Program-made: the position numbers and the translations under genes
Notes under the pieces: generated by a model
Told to the model about the DNA's origin: nothing
Database searches by the model: none
Seen by the model: only the letters and a program-made list of their open reading frames with translations
DNA from: Lycium barbarum
Lineage: Eukaryota; Streptophyta; Magnoliopsida; Solanales; Solanaceae
NCBI RefSeq assembly: GCF_019175385.1
Contig: NC_083341.1
Span: 65,567,800-65,631,799 of the forward strand
DNA: 64,000 nucleotides
Direction: 5' to 3'
Shown here: positions 32,718 through 46,079 of the stretch, piece after piece
How the letters are laid out: every line of letters starts with the position of its first letter
Position numbering within the stretch: the first letter of the stretch is position 1

Positions 32718-33511
32718 ATATTTGGGTCCGAGATAACAGAAGTTAGAAATTTTGATTGTCGTAATTTACACCCCATTCTTTGCAAAGAAAAAAGACAAAA
32801 TAGCGTAGGAAATTTGGGATGTATAAAAACAAATTAGTGAGTGAAAAGATAATTGCCTAATGGGAAAAGGAAAAAGGTGCCACGTTTATGGACATCCATA
32901 ACGTGTTATCTGGGGTTTGAACACGTAAAATGATTTTGTTGGGTTCACTAATTTTGACTGCAAATTCGAGGTTGTGTCATGTGCTGGTGAAGTAATGGGT
33001 CCCGCCTTCTGGACCATTTATGTGGATAAGATCAAATGGTTGGTCTATCACGAGTCTCCTTGCATGGGTCCCTTTTAACATTGATATATTAGGGTTGTCG
33101 GTTTAAGGATTAAGAAAAATAATTCTGGATAGAATATATGATTCTTTTAATTTTTTGTTTGACTGCATTTTTTATTTAGTAAATAATTTCGAAATGAGTA
33201 ATACTATAATTTTTAATATATGTTTCTATGGATAAAAGTATTTAATAATGAAAACGATATTATTGCCCCAAAGACTTTAAAGAAATCCAGATTAAAGTTG
33301 GAACTGGAAATTAATTCAAGTTTATTTGTTGTAAAATCAAACATATGTTTACATTATAATTTGTATATCCTCATTTTAAAAAAATTTATTTTTCTAGAGA
33401 AAATGTTTCAAAAAGATTTTGACCAACTGCACATAAAAAAAAATAAAAAAAAAAATTTTGAAAAATGTTTCCCACATACCGAACACACCCTAAATGCTAA
33501 AAGGTAATTAT
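32718..33511. other. AT-rich DNA, possible degenerate MITE at 33090-33495
   Basis: Mostly unassigned. TTAGGGTTGTCGGTTT near 33090 and, in reverse, TTTAGGGTGTGTTCGGTA near 33478-33495 look like weak inverted ends of an AT-rich MITE, but no duplication was confirmed. The ORF at 33220-33507 lies inside this AT-rich stretch and is probably chance. Confidence 0.35.
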
Positions 33512-33516
33512 CCTAA

Positions 33517-36215
33517 TGTCACGCCCCAACTAGGGGATAGTGCGGGCACCTACCATTTCCCACCTCAGCAGGCGGACCCGTCCCATATTCATAACCAAAC
33601 AATAAATAAAATAAATTCAATCACCCAGAATTACATTATAATAAGTCCAACCTAGATAGGTAAATATAATCAGTGCAGAAGATACATCAAATTCCAAAAA
33701 TCTGGTTTAAATAGTACAAGAGCCACTACATAATGTATAGGAATATACAAGTCTAAAATATCCATAAATATTGTCTAAATGATAGAATATAAAGACAGGA
33801 ATAGACAGAGCCATCCGGGCAGTGAATCCATCCAATTGCTCACCCTGGAATGCTCGTCAGATGACCTCGGGACTCAGTCATGAAGCGTAGAAGTCGATCC
33901 GATCACAAACACTATACTCAGAAAGAATGCTGCAAGGTAGAATCAGTACAACAACATGTACTGAGTGGATATCATAGGCCGAAAACAGTTAGAAAATCAT
34001 CTATATAAGAAAGAGACAGAAAAAGTAGGCATGCTCACAGTCAGATAAAACTCAACACAGTCCAAATATCGAATCCAGTGCCAATTCACCAACTCTATTT
34101 TATCACCTCAAAATCCACTATAAGTCGGAACGCAATCTCAAGAACCACTATCAAGTACACGTATCACCAAAGATCAACCAACAAGTCCAATAAAATGTCG
34201 TAGGTAAATATGAGATGAATACAATGCAAACGCAATGATACGCACACGCTTCAGACGGAATATCTTGTCGCCTCGACAGTTATGACCCATAGGGGACCGC
34301 TAAGCCCATTTACTTGTTGTGGCACACAGCCCGATCCAATAGTCAATGTTGCGAAATTGCAACCCAATCCCAGTCAGTGTTGCGGTACGTGCAACCCGAT
34401 CCAAGTAAGTGTTGCGGCATGCAATCCGATCCCAAAACATGTATAAATGAGTGAATGCATGGTACCAATGCCAACAAGAATATGTGAATCAATGATGCCA
34501 CACATGGACACAAATCTCACTCATAATATCAATATCATAACCTTTTTTTCCTTTCCAATAACCTCGATCATGATAAATATGCTTTCCGACACACAAGTAA
34601 TCACTAAGCATCAACTCTAGAATCAATCACGTGGCGACAAGCCAACAACTCACAAATAAGCAACAACTCAATAGAACATAATAAGGCGGCAAACCATGAT
34701 CAACAACAATACCAACCTAAGTATTCCATCCCAACTTCATACTGAAGGTTTACATGATTTCTCCACAATCACTAACTCTATATATGATTCGCTAATAGAA
34801 GTCTAACCAAAGGGTAAGCCGTAACCTACCTGGAAAGCCTAACAAGAGCCACGAACCGTCACACCTTGGCCTTGCCCTTTCGTAGCGTCTCCAAGTACTC
34901 GAAGTCTATTCATAATCGAATTTTATATTAAAAACCATGAATAACGACACCCATCTTGCTATACTTCTAGTTAGGTCAAATTCTAACCCAAGGAATTTGA
35001 GAAAACGGGCCCGCAAGGGTAAAATGGGAAATTGAAAGATGAAACATGCAATTCAAGCTCTAGGTGATCAAACCCACTAATCAATTGCTAAAACAACTCA
35101 AGATTAAGCCTAATTTGAATTTAAAGTAAAACCCCTAAATTTGGGTATGAACTCTAATTCTTCAATCCTCAATTGAACCACTAACAATGGAAGAAATAAG
35201 CTTAATAACAAGGAATTCATCAAATTCTATGGTTATACTAGTCGATTTCACCATCAATTTCCATTTTAGAAGTCTAAACCCATTTCAAGAAATTTATCAC
35301 AAGACTCATCTTCTCTATTTTGATTCTAGTGATTCTAAGCATGGATTAGGGATCTAAGAAGGTAAATGACGAAGTCTAGGGGTAATAGATCTTACCTCCA
35401 AGAAGATTCATCCCACAAGTTGATCAATTCTCCCAAAGAGTGCTTAGAAAGCGATGAAAAGAAGTGATAGGGTTTAAGCGTTTTAACTTGAGAAAAAGAA
35501 AATAATTCTGCTCGACATCGGTTGCAACGGTCATGGGCTTGCTGTAGCGCATCCGCTATGGCGGCCAAGGGATAGCTACAGCGGCCCACTTATAATTCCC
35601 TAAGCCGAGGTAGCGGCAACCCTACCGCTACTACGAACCCGCTACAACGATTGGTCTACCGCTATGGCGGCTCGGCACAATTATACTACGACCGCTATAG
35701 CCGTCAGCCCCTTGCTACCTCGGGGCCGTTGGGGCGGTTTTGGTACTGCTGCGGCGGACAGCGGACACTAGAATGCTACTGATTTTTGACAATCTCCAAC
35801 CCGAAATCCGACTATCACCCGAGGCCCCACAGATACAAAACAAACATGCAAACACACATAAAAACGCGCTATGAACTCACCTAGCGCCTCAGATTTCATA
35901 ATAGAGGTCTATTTGACCAATTCAACCTCCAGTGGCCTAAAGCCAAGTTTCCAACCCAAGTTTCAAAACGCTCCCAATTGCATTGGGAATCGAACTGAAC
36001 ATACTACCAAGTCATAAATGACCATCCGGGCCTCTCGGAATCGACGGAATTCTAAAAAAGGTCTGTTTACCCAAAAGTTAACTTTGGGTCAAACGAATTC
36101 CACTTTAAGGCTCAAGCCTCCAAAAGTCACTCCAAAACCTGCTCGATGACCTTGGGAAAGGGTCAACAGGGTTAAAAAGGTCATTAGCACTATAACGACT
36201 AATCAGGTTGTTACA
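33517..36215 (-). mobile_element. Solo LTR, chromovirus family A (2699 bp), TSD CCTAA
   Basis: Runs from TGTCACGCCCCAACT to ATCAGGTTGTTACA on the plus strand, flanked by CCTAA at 33512-33516 and 36216-36220. It matches the LTR layout of the coding element at 47123-59314 (length about 2679), whose polarity places the 5' end at 36215. It contains a CCGCTATAGCGG-type cluster (35510-35770), a TCAGTACA/TGTACTGA hairpin (33942-33964) and a TTGCGGNACGTGCAACCCGA tandem stretch (34340-34435). Confidence 0.92.
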
Positions 36216-36310
36216 CCTAATATAAGAGGGATAACTGTGACTTTATTAAGACTCCGTATATTCAAAAGTAGTTACTCTCATTTCACATATTTGACTATTG
36301 TCAACTCTTA

Positions 36311-36931
36311 GTAGACGTTTGGACATGCGATCATGATTTCAAATAAGCGTATGTTTATGCAATTTGCACAAAATGTCAACTTCAACTTCATATCATGATT
36401 TCAAATCCCAAATCATCCAAAAAGGCATGATTTGGGATTCCAAATCATGATTTCAAATTATTTAAATGTAAAACTTGACCCATAAGTCTATATTTTGTAA
36501 AAAAAATCCATAAGTTGGTAGATATATTCACCAACCATATTTACCAACTATTTATATCAAATATTAAAAGATCTGCAAGTTAATAATATGTTTATAACAA
36601 ATTTACTCTTACCAACCATGTGAGAGGATTATATTGAAGAGTAGTTACACTACAGCTTATGTTCAATTTTCCTTTTTATTGAACTACAGTTTGATCAATT
36701 GATGTTGTATTTTTTACAAAAGCCTTCTAGTAGCGTATTAATTTTGTTATGAACTATGATTTGCTCATTTGATAAGATTGTATAAGAATTAGGAAAGTTT
36801 TGATGGTTTTCACAAATTGTGGGGTTTTTGTCTCTATGAGAAAAAATACAACTTAAGAAATTCAAATTGCATATCGAAACAAAACTTCAACCTCAAATCA
36901 TCATGATTTCAAATCATGTCCAAACGGCTCC
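36311..36931. mobile_element. MITE (621 bp), TSD TTA
   Basis: Left end GTAGACGTTTGGACATG; right end in reverse GGAGCCGTTTGGACATG. TTA duplications at 36308-36310 and 36932-36934. Subterminal inverted copies of CATGATTTCAAAT extend the pairing. A 3-bp TTA duplication fits PIF/Harbinger-type MITEs. Non-coding. Confidence 0.7.
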
Positions 36932-36934
36932 TTA

Positions 36935-37280
36935 TTCTTCAATGCTACTAGTCTTTGATTTAGGTGTCTTAATAACTCCTGAGCCCCCGACAACCCATTC
37001 AAACTATCCAACAAAGTCCTAAATCATCATTCAAACATATAGGAACGTTCAAACTTCGATTCCGAGCCTGTTAACCCTAAATGTTGACTTTGGTCAAACT
37101 TTACATTATTATTTTTTATCGCAAACCTTTAGTTTTTATTTTCTTCTCCAAAATGAATCTAAATCCCTCGGGAATTGTAACAACCGCCTCCGCAAGTCAT
37201 AATTCACATTATAAACCTACAAGGAGTGTTATTTAGGGGAAAAGTGTTCTAATACTCAAAATGACTGACATGTTGTTATA
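36935..37280 (-). mobile_element. 3' LTR start of degenerate chromovirus
   Basis: On the minus strand the LTR begins TATAACAACATGTCAG (decayed TGTAACAAC) right after a polypurine tract. Its continuation is interrupted by the MITE (36311-36931) and by the family A solo LTR (33517-36215). The far end was not found. Confidence 0.5.
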
Positions 37281-37291
37281 TCTCCCCCACT
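37281..37291 (-). other. Polypurine tract
   Basis: AGTGGGGGAGA on the minus strand, directly upstream of an LTR-like start. This is the expected plus-strand-DNA primer of an LTR retrotransposon. Confidence 0.6.
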
Positions 37292-38350
37292 TAAACAAAC
37301 GTTCGTGCTCGGATGGGTATAGACATGTCCCTGAGCTATCGAAAAATTATGGATATCTGTTATTCATGTCCGAGTTGGTCTGTCAATTAGCCTCCTTGAT
37401 CGGTCAATGCCTCTATTACACTTTCATTGAAACTATATCTGGTCAACTTATCCCCAATGACCTAAATGGCATCAAAATTTCCCAAGGTCCGTAGAAATCG
37501 TACCACAAAGTCTACAAAATCCGCTCTCACTTTCACTCAGCTATCGGCATCCTCTGAGTCATACCGTGTAGTCTTTGGTGCTCATACTTCACTTTTTAAT
37601 AATTTAGGCACCGACACACACTCAACTATGTCTATCTTTCTCCGGCACCACCAATAATGCTACTAAGTCATGATATATCTTGGTAGGTCCCGGGTGAAAA
37701 GAATATCTCAAACTGTGGCCTTCTCCATAATCGATTATTTTACCCACTTGCTTTAGAAATACAAATGTGACCTTTAAACTGCAGAACACCCTTGGCGTCA
37801 AGAACTGCCTCCTAAGCCTTTCCTTGTAACACTTTATCTCTGATAATGCTCAACTTCTCATCCTCAAATCGTTAAGGCTTAATTTGTTCCATAAGATATG
37901 ATCGTGCCTCCACACATGCTAGAACTCTATCCGGCTCTGAAATATCAAGTCACACGAGGCTATTGGCCAAAAAGTGAACATCCATTTTCAAAAGGATGTT
38001 CCTCTACTTGCAATAATGCCAAAATTTCCATACTTACCACCTTCAGACTGAAGATATCGCCTATTACGTTTACCTTACCCGGATGATATAGAATAATCAT
38101 GTCATAGTCCTTTAGTAGCTCAACCATCTTCGCAGCCTCAAATTGAGATCCTTATGATTGAATATATACTGAAGGCTACGAGAGTTCGAGAATACCTCAC
38201 AATGCACCCCATAGAGATAGTGCCTCAAATCTTTAAAGCAAGTACCACGTTGCTAACTCCAAATTATGAGTGGGGCAGTTCTTCTCATGCACTTTCAACA
38301 GTCTCAAACCGTAAGTTATTACCTTGACTTTTTGCATTAATACACACCTA
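37292..38350 (-). pseudogene. Degenerate chromovirus pol 3' part (integrase region)
   Basis: Minus-strand translation in shifting frames shows traces of the end of RNase H and the start of integrase. One example is a GVLQFKGHICIS-like stretch near 37755-37795, similar to GVLRIKGCVCVP of the element at 47123-59314. Stops are frequent in every frame and nothing is intact. The region ends at the Ogre LTR start (38356). Family assignment rests on the short similarity and the following polypurine tract. Confidence 0.45.
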
Positions 38351-39170
38351 AGACCTGTTGACACCTAATTTTTGACATCCCGTAATTTATTTTAATTACT
38401 CAGGGTCATTGGTATTGAATAGAGTGAAAAATGCATTTTTTAGAAGTCAAAATGATTTTACAAAAATTATTCAGAAAATATTTTGCCATTCTCATTTGGT
38501 AAAATAATTTTCTATAATATTATAAATCATTTAGAAAATAATTTACATATTTTTACCTATTATTTTACAATTATGATATACTAACCAAGAGAAAAACAAT
38601 TTACAATAATTATTTAGTTAATTGTCCAAATTATTAAAACTGTCAATTAGCAAGCATTTTACTCTGTTTAACTCAAGAAATCTGATTAATTAAATAAATT
38701 AATCATTTTTACCTCTCGATTCTTAATTTTTTTGCATAATTAGTTGAGTATTTAATTGTGATTAATTCTATAAATTGTTCATTAAATGGATACAATTGAA
38801 ATAATCAATTGTTAGTTCAAATATGACCTTAATTGAAATAGCCAAATTAGTTGGTGTAAGTTAATTAAGGTCATTAGTCTCTAATTTATTTGATTATGCC
38901 AAGTATGACCTTAATTGAAATAAATCCATGGTTTAGGTTTAACTAAGGTCATTTCTTGCAAATTAGCTCTTAATTGGTCAATTGTTTATTATCAGGTCAT
39001 AATTAAAATGTTCAATTAATGGGCACTACTTTAATTTTGACCATTTTATTAAATATTGCATGTATTCCCTTCACATATACATGTATACACAGATATAAAC
39101 ATGTGAATACGTATATACACATGTATATCGTGTATACATGCGCATATCAGACCCTTCCCTTTATTTTTAA

Positions 39171-40441
39171 GGCAAACTTACTCAAATAACTACCTTATTG
39201 TGGCTTCCTACCATTTGTAGCTTCCCTTTTAAATATTACCATTTGTAGCTACATTTTGGCAAAATAGTGTATGTTTTCGCGGGTATTTGTTGCCAACAAA
39301 TACATGAGAACAAGGTAAAAAAAAACATGATCCTTGATTTTAACCTTTAATGGTGGAGCTATTAAATTAGATATTAATATATTTTTTTGATGTATTTTAG
39401 TGATTTTATTTTTATGTATTTCAGTGATTTTTTTTTTTTGCCATAATGTATTTCTGTGTCTTTTTTTTTATGTATTTCAGTGATTTTTTTTTTATGTATT
39501 TTACTGATTTTTTTCCTTTTTGATGTATTTCAGTGACTTTTTTTGATGTATTTCAAATATATTGTGTACATTCCAACTATTATGAAGCCAAATATATTCA
39601 AATTTTCGTGTATTTGAATGGATTTCAACATATACATTCAGATACAAGACCAAAAAATTCAAATACATGACAAATACATTCAAAAAAATAATGTGTTTGG
39701 CTATTAACAAAATACACTAAAAATGCACTCAAAAATACAAAGACAAATACATTAAAAAACAGTGTATTTGTGAGATGTAGATTTTTGAATGCATTTGTAT
39801 TTGGCTTTTAACAAATACACATGGCCAGATCTGAGACACTACCACCACCAAAAAACCCTAATCTCTCCAACACCACCAAAATTCTAATTTGAGACACCAC
39901 CACCATCAAAAACCCAAATCTGAGATGACACCACCACTATCAAAAAACCCTAATCTTTCCATCACCAACAAAACCCTAATCTGTCCACCTCTTCGTCATC
40001 TTCTCCGCCGCCATCTCAAAATTAGTCCATCACCGCCGCCACCAACAATGCACACGGCCAGATCTGCAGAATGAAAAGAGAGAGAGAGAGAGGGGTGAGC
40101 ACAGAGGGAGACGGAGAAGAGAGAGAGGGGCGACGGAGAGAGAGGGGTGAGCACAGAGGGAGAGGGAGAGGGAGAGGGAGAAGAGAGAGGGGGGCGGTGC
40201 GGCCATGGTGGTGGTGATTGAGAGAAGGGGAGAGAGATTTTTTAGGGTTTTGAGAAATGAAAAATCTGAAATGAGTAGTGATTGAGAAAAAAGAAAGATA
40301 TATGTTTTTGGGTATGTATTTTTTGATATAGCTACCATTTGTAATTTAAAAAAGTTAATTAGCTACTAAATATAATTAAATAAAAAGATAATTAATATTA
40401 ATAATTAGGTCTTAAAAGAAGCTACAATGAGTAAAAATTCC
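39171..40441. mobile_element. MULE-type element (1271 bp), perfect 9-bp TSD
   Basis: Flanked by TATTTTTAA at 39162-39170 and 40442-40450. Ends GGCAAACTTACTCAAATA and, reversed, GGAATTTTTACTCATTGT share GG and TTACTCA. The interior has TGTATTTCAGTGA repeats (39395-39550), ACCACCACCA stretches and a GAGAGA/GGGAGA-rich block (40077-40195). No transposase domain. The ORFs at 39889-40074 and 40030-40338 are low-complexity. Confidence 0.75.
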
Positions 40442-41022
40442 TATTTTTAAACTAGTGAGGCCAAATCCATAAAGGATTGACCCAACCCAGTATCACATTA
40501 AGAGGGAGCAAACCCCTATACTCTTTTCATTTTTTACATTTCATATGCTAAACGCACCATAGTGTTGCTCCTTTCCTCTTAAGGGTAAAACCCTAGCCGC
40601 CTGTGAGTTTGTTGTCTCTCTCTTATGTTGCTTTGCCGGAAATGGCAATGGCGCGGGCCCTTATACGTTGATGTTGACTTGGTGTGGTCAAGAATGGCGA
40701 GAGCATTAAATGCTCTGCCATTTCTCAACCAATACCACCCAAAGGACCACCCCAAACACGGTATATTAATCTTTTTCTTTGCTTTTTCTGCAAAATCGAA
40801 CGGTGAAAGACTGAAATCTTTAATTGTTTGTGTTTGTTTGCGATTTTGAATACCGTGTTCTTATTGGTTCATGATGAACCAAGTGGATTGACCACTTTTG
40901 GGTCAGATCTGACCCTTGATACGTATTTGGTTTAATCTCAACCTTTGATTGTTGTGGGATATGCCAATTCTCAAAATTGGAAGTTGTCCCACATCGAAAT
41001 CAAATTAGGGTTTGGGGATTTC

Positions 41023-41030
41023 TATATAAA
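41023..41030 (+). promoter_or_regulatory. Ogre LTR TATA box
   Basis: TATATAAA, followed after about 235 bp by a GAAGGTAATTCC splice-donor-like site (41260). Both fit the promoter and leader of an Ogre-type LTR. Confidence 0.55.
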
Positions 41031-42801
41031 GAACCCAATATTTTTCATTGACAAGTGACTGAATATCATTGCATATTCATAAAACTCGAAATGCTTAAGT
41101 CTCTAAGGCATTTTGCTTTTAAAGACTTTAATCGTTTGAGTTTAAGTAAAAAAATTTAAGTTATTTTCTATTCTTGTGTGGGTTTGTGGCTGAGCATTGG
41201 GATTAAGGAAGCAAAAGAGTTCTTCCAAGTTCAACCTCGACTCAAGGCTGCACCAATAGAAGGTAATTCCCCTTTCCTTTAGTTATTTTTTCTTTATGTT
41301 TTAAGCTGCTGCTGAAGTTATGTGAGTTATTTTTTCTGTAGTTAGTTAACCTTAGTTTAATTGTGTTTTAGTATAGTTCTATAACCGTTTAGTTTATTAA
41401 TCATGTTGCTTAGTAGTTATTAGTTTAGATTAGTCACTAAACTGCTTATCTGATTAGGTATTCGTGATTTGTATAAATCCATGTGCTTAGTTCGGTTCAA
41501 CTATGTGATCAGTATGCCTAGTGTTTAAGTTCTGGTCAAATATGTGTTTGATTCTATGCATCATGTATTTAAAATAGTCCTGTTTGATCTCAGAATCATG
41601 CTGCTTAGTTTACATGTGGTTGGTATATATCCTGCTTTTGAGTATGATGAGGTTATATTCAGTCTATAATGCTTTTGTTGATATAAACTTGATTATGTGA
41701 GTTGATTAATGGTGGTGTTACTCATATTAGGTGTGCATAAGCTGAGTGTTTAGTCCTGTCTAGGTTATGTGTCCTTACTCAATAAGTTTAAATCATGTTT
41801 AAAGGTATCTAAATCTTGTGCTTATGTGGTATTGCTAGTTTAGGGCTAAACTTTCAGTATGTGAGAATGCATTCCTATTGATGTTGTACCTGGTTGATTC
41901 CTGTTTTTGATGGATCTGTCACTAGCATGTAACATTGAGTCTAAATATCTTGCTAAGTTTCAGTCCACTGAAAATAACTCTATAGATTGGTCTGTTTGAG
42001 TCCCTGTATGCTAGTATGACAGTCCAAGCTTGTGCTATTACTCTATGTGTTTAGCTTTTGTCCTAATTGATTGAGTCTGCAGTGTTTGTGAGTCTAAATA
42101 TTGAACCCCCTATGCAGTAATCTTGTTGATGTGGTTCTGTGGTGATTTTCAAAGGTTTATGTACATTTGTCTTACCCTGTTTGCAATCAGTTGTAACTAT
42201 GAAGCATGTTTGATTAAGCTCAATGAGCATTTTATCATCAAGACTGTTTCCTATTGTTAACTATGTGGGACAAGTCCTTTGTTGAGTCAAAAGCATGTGG
42301 GTGCCCTTTTTTTTTGCTACATTAGTACTATGCTATGATATGTGTTTATTTGTCTAGTTAAATCATTTGTAAGAGCATGTCTGCTTTAGTTGTCTGTGGT
42401 AATATGAGACCATAGTTAAAATGAACCGCTTAATGTGCCTGTTCTATCTTGCTTTGCAACTCTGCCATGTCCACAATTGATTCAGTGTTGCTCAAAGATT
42501 CTTGTTGTGATTAAACTCCAGAAATCTTGCTTCTATACTCTTGTTTGATGCATATCTGAGCCTTAATATTTAGTGTGAGCTAAATCAAAGATTTATATGT
42601 TGCATAATTGAACTATGAGAGGCTGTCACTTCAGGTTGAACAACCATGGGTGTGCCTTACCTAGGGTCAAGAGGAAGGGTGAGAAAGCTTTGAGTTTCTT
42701 GTCAAACTCAGCCTAGTCTCTCTTGTTCTAGACTGGTGGGGTTCCCCCACATGAACTCACACCTCATGGGACCTTTTTGAGTGTTTAAAAGAAACAAGTA
42801 G

Positions 42802-42803
<2 letters not shown>

Positions 42804-42849
<46 letters not shown>
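42804..42849. repeat. (TA)n microsatellite in Ogre LTR
   Basis: About 23 TA units between ordinary LTR sequence. Confidence 0.9.
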
Positions 42850-42851
<2 letters not shown>

Positions 42852-44217
42852 TGTATGCTTTGGTGTTTGCCTTGTATATTGCCTTTCCCCTGATCCTGCT
42901 TGACCTTACCTGATTGAAACCTCAAACACTTAAGGTCTAGCATGTTTGCTTCTTGCTGTTTACTCTCTATGACCGGTTCTTAGTGGTGTAACAGGTTGAT
43001 ATACCCAAATATACAGAGTATATCCAATTCTATATACACCCAAGTGTATATAAGTTGGAACACTTAGTATATGGAGTATATCAACCCATTAGCATTAACT
43101 GCTGTTAAGTCTTGTTAATTTCTGGGTTTATTTGCTTTCTAGTCACTATTGGGCTTCTTCCCTTTACATGTTGAACCAGACCCGCCCAGTCTTAAGTGAT
43201 TTATTTATGTTTTAGGCTTGATCTGTACTATTTAATTTGGGCTTGAAACCTCTATTTTTTTCTCGTTATGTGCATTTGGGTCCTTTACTTGTTTAAAGTA
43301 TGAACTGTATATGCTTTAGTTTAAGGATTTAGACAAATACTAATCCTTATCCCTTTTATGTGCTATATGATCCAACAAGGGCCACTCGGGCCTCTTCTTG
43401 CATTTGAACCCATTGGGCCAGATGCCCAACCCACTTTTCTTGATCGAGTCCGTGTGAGAAAAATGTTAGGGAAGCTAATATATTGAAGGCCTGACCATGG
43501 GTAAAAATGGTGAAGGCCCAGTTATGGGTGAAAATAACAAACTGGTGGGCTTAGGTAGGCCCACCAGCCTAAACTTTCCTTTTATATTCATTATTTGTGC
43601 AAAATTGTATTTGTAAATACTTTATAATTATTGAAACCCTCGGGGATGTAGAGCTTAGGAAAACACTTAGTGTTTTTTAGGAGAGTCGACCCAAAAGATC
43701 AATTTATTGAACACGGTTAACTATTAACTTGGCATAAAACGAGAAACTTTACTTGATTTCCAGATTCAAAATTGGTTTAATAGTATGATTGGTTTAGGGA
43801 ATAATATATAGATTTTTACTTAGTATAGAACCAAATCAGACAAGTGAAAATGTTTTGGGCCTCAAGCCCGTGGCTTAAACAGTAAAGTTGTCGGGTAATT
43901 TGGTTTTGGTTTCAAAGAACAAAAGAGCTGAACTGAGGAATAAATTGTAGTCTTTTGTATGTTAAAAAACAATTTTTCTGAACTTGGGGTACTTTGGAAC
44001 GTATGACTCTGAAAATTGGCAAAAACCGAGAAGAAATGGGTTTGGAAAGATCTGATTAAAGACTGATTTGGGCCTGGAAGCCCAAAACTTAATTTGGATT
44101 GAAAAAAAATGAGCATGTTGGACCAAGTTTGAGGCATGGCAGATCTGGACTTAGAATATTATTTGACTTGATGGGCTTCAGTAATTAAACTGGGCTTAAA
44201 CTAATAACTTGTAATTT

Positions 44218-45451
44218 TCTTATTATTATACTACTTAGAAGAGGGAGTTTGGTCGTCCCTCTTCGTCGTAGTTGTGATGGGCCCCATAAAAATAAAAATT
44301 TTGGCCTTATATTAAACAGGTCATAAAAAAAATTGTGAAAAATAATAATTATGAATTCCATATATATTAAAAACAACTAATATTTTAAAAAAAAAAGGGT
44401 TCCATATTAAATACTATGCGTATTCGTAGTAAATAGTAATATAATAAAATTTTAAATACGGAGCATAAATTAAAAAATTATGGATCTCATATATATTAAA
44501 TAACAATTAATATTTAAAAAAAAGTGGACCCCATATTAAACATCATGCGTATTCGTAGCAAATATTAATATAATAAAGTTTTAAATACGGAGCATAAATT
44601 ATAATGTTATATTAGTCGTATTTTGAACATAGTATTTTATATTGATAAAATCAAGCAATATATATAAAAAAAGGGTGCAGACTTTGTATTCTTAGTAAAA
44701 CACTAATATAATAAAGTTTTAGATACGGAACACAAATTATAATGTTATATCAATCGTGTTTTGAACATAGTACCTATAAATACGAACATAGTATCCATAT
44801 TGACAAAATCAAGCAACATAAAAAAAAAAGGTGCAGACTTTGTATTCTTAGCAAACACTAATATAATAAAGTTTTAGATACGGAACACAAATTACAATGT
44901 TATATCAATTGTGTTTTGAACATAGTACATATAAAAAAAAATAAAAATTGAGCCCCGTATTAAACTGGCTCATAAAAATAAATAAATTATGGGCCCCATA
45001 TATATTAAACAACAATTAATATTAAAAAAAATGTAGGCCCCATATTAAACATCATCCAGTATTAAAAAAAAAAAGTGAAACCCACCACATCTAAACTTAT
45101 GAGAAAAAAAAAGTGAACCCATATTAACAAAATCAAATAATATTAAAAAAAAAAAGTGAATCCATATTAAAAAAAATAAACAATGTTAAAAAAAATTACA
45201 AGTCTTCTCTTTTAAAAAATATTAATAAATTTGCCGATTTTGTATTCGTAGCAAATATTAATATAATAAAATTTTAGATATGGAGAACAAACTACAATGT
45301 TATATTAATCATATTTTAAACATAACATATACTCTCTATCTCTCTCTATATATAAATATATATAATCACTATTCAAAGATAACTACATACACATAGATGT
45401 ACTATAATCTAAAGTGTTGGGCCCGTGCGCAGCACGGGCATAAGCCGTCTA

Positions 45452-45452
<1 letters not shown>
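44218..45452 (+). mobile_element. Helitron-like non-autonomous element
   Basis: The 3' end has the classic structure: a perfect 8-bp stem GCCCGTGC-GCA-GCACGGGC (45421-45439), 13 bp, then CTAG (45449-45452) followed by host T. The 5' end is less sure. TCTTATTATTATACTACTTA at 44218 is followed by an inverted repeat GAAGAGGGA/TCCCTCTTC (44238-44264), but the base before TC is T, not A. The interior is built of repeats (next entry). No Rep/helicase. Confidence 0.65.
44395..45310 (+). repeat. Internal repeats of Helitron-like element
   Basis: Blocks such as ACACTAATATAATAAAGTTT, TACGGAGCATAAATTA and TGTTTTGAACATAGTA recur four to five times at roughly 90-170 bp spacing, separated by A-runs. GGGCCCCATATTAAA-type blocks recur as well. 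Confidence 0.65.

Positions 45453-45530
<78 letters not shown>
45453..45530. repeat. (TA)n microsatellite next to Helitron 3' end
   Basis: About 39 TA units starting at the base after the Helitron CTAG terminus. Helitrons insert between A and T, so AT-rich repeats are plausible targets. Confidence 0.95.
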
Positions 45531-45533
<3 letters not shown>

Positions 45534-46061
45534 ATACTTTATATATACGTATAATAAAGCTCGTAAGAATTAAACTCATTTTATTAGGACTAGAATAATA
45601 ACGATTCTACTCGGGAGAAATCCCGAGTGTGTCCTAGTCCAGCAATAAAGTGAGTTAAACAATTACACGGATTTTTAAATCCAAAAACCCCTTTTTAAAG
45701 GGAACTTTTTGCCAAAATTTTCTTGAATTAATTATATGAATGAAATGACACTTTGCGGGATTTTAAACAAGTTTTAAGCAAATAATTACAAAATCACACA
45801 TTGAAGCTCGTTGATCAACCGTATTCTACGGATCTTAATATTAGGGTGCGTAAAACCTTCCCTAAGGGATCACCAGAACCCTTACCTCAAACTTTGGTCC
45901 AATAAGACTTTTTCTCTCTCTTGAAAATATCTTTAAATTCAGTTTTTCCTAATTTCCCTTAATAAATTAGGTGGGGACTCTAAAAAACATAAAATCTAAT
46001 AAGAGCATCAACAACCTCTTAGTAGCTTTTATGCGCCCGCGTAAAAGTGAACCGTAGCGGA

Positions 46062-46079
46062 TGGTGACGCTGCTAGGGA
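46062..46079 (+). other. Primer-binding site of plus-strand Ogre element
   Basis: TGGTGACGCTGCTAGGGA, the counterpart of 6763-6780 with three substitutions. It follows the LTR and precedes a 560-bp leader. Confidence 0.6.

Larger units (their letters stand above)
38356..46061 (+). mobile_element. Ogre/Tat 5' LTR, plus strand, invaded
   Basis: Begins TGTTGACACCTAATTTTTGA and ends shortly before the primer-binding site at 46062. It has a TATA box (41023-41030) and a splice-donor-like AAGGTAATTCC near 41260. After removal of a MULE (1280 bp with duplication), the Helitron-like insert (about 1235 bp) and microsatellites, it is about 5 kb, in the range known for Ogre LTRs. 41290-42780 and 42850-44200 are T-rich, gene-free LTR sequence. 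The 3' boundary is approximate because no clean CA end is visible. Confidence 0.65.

Noticed and set aside
33220..33507. 95-codon plus-strand ORF
   Set aside because: Lys/Asn/Ile/Phe-rich translation of AT-rich DNA at a probable MITE. No domain.
40030..40338. 102-codon minus-strand ORF with Ser-Leu repeats
   Set aside because: Produced by a GAGAGA-rich tract inside a MULE.
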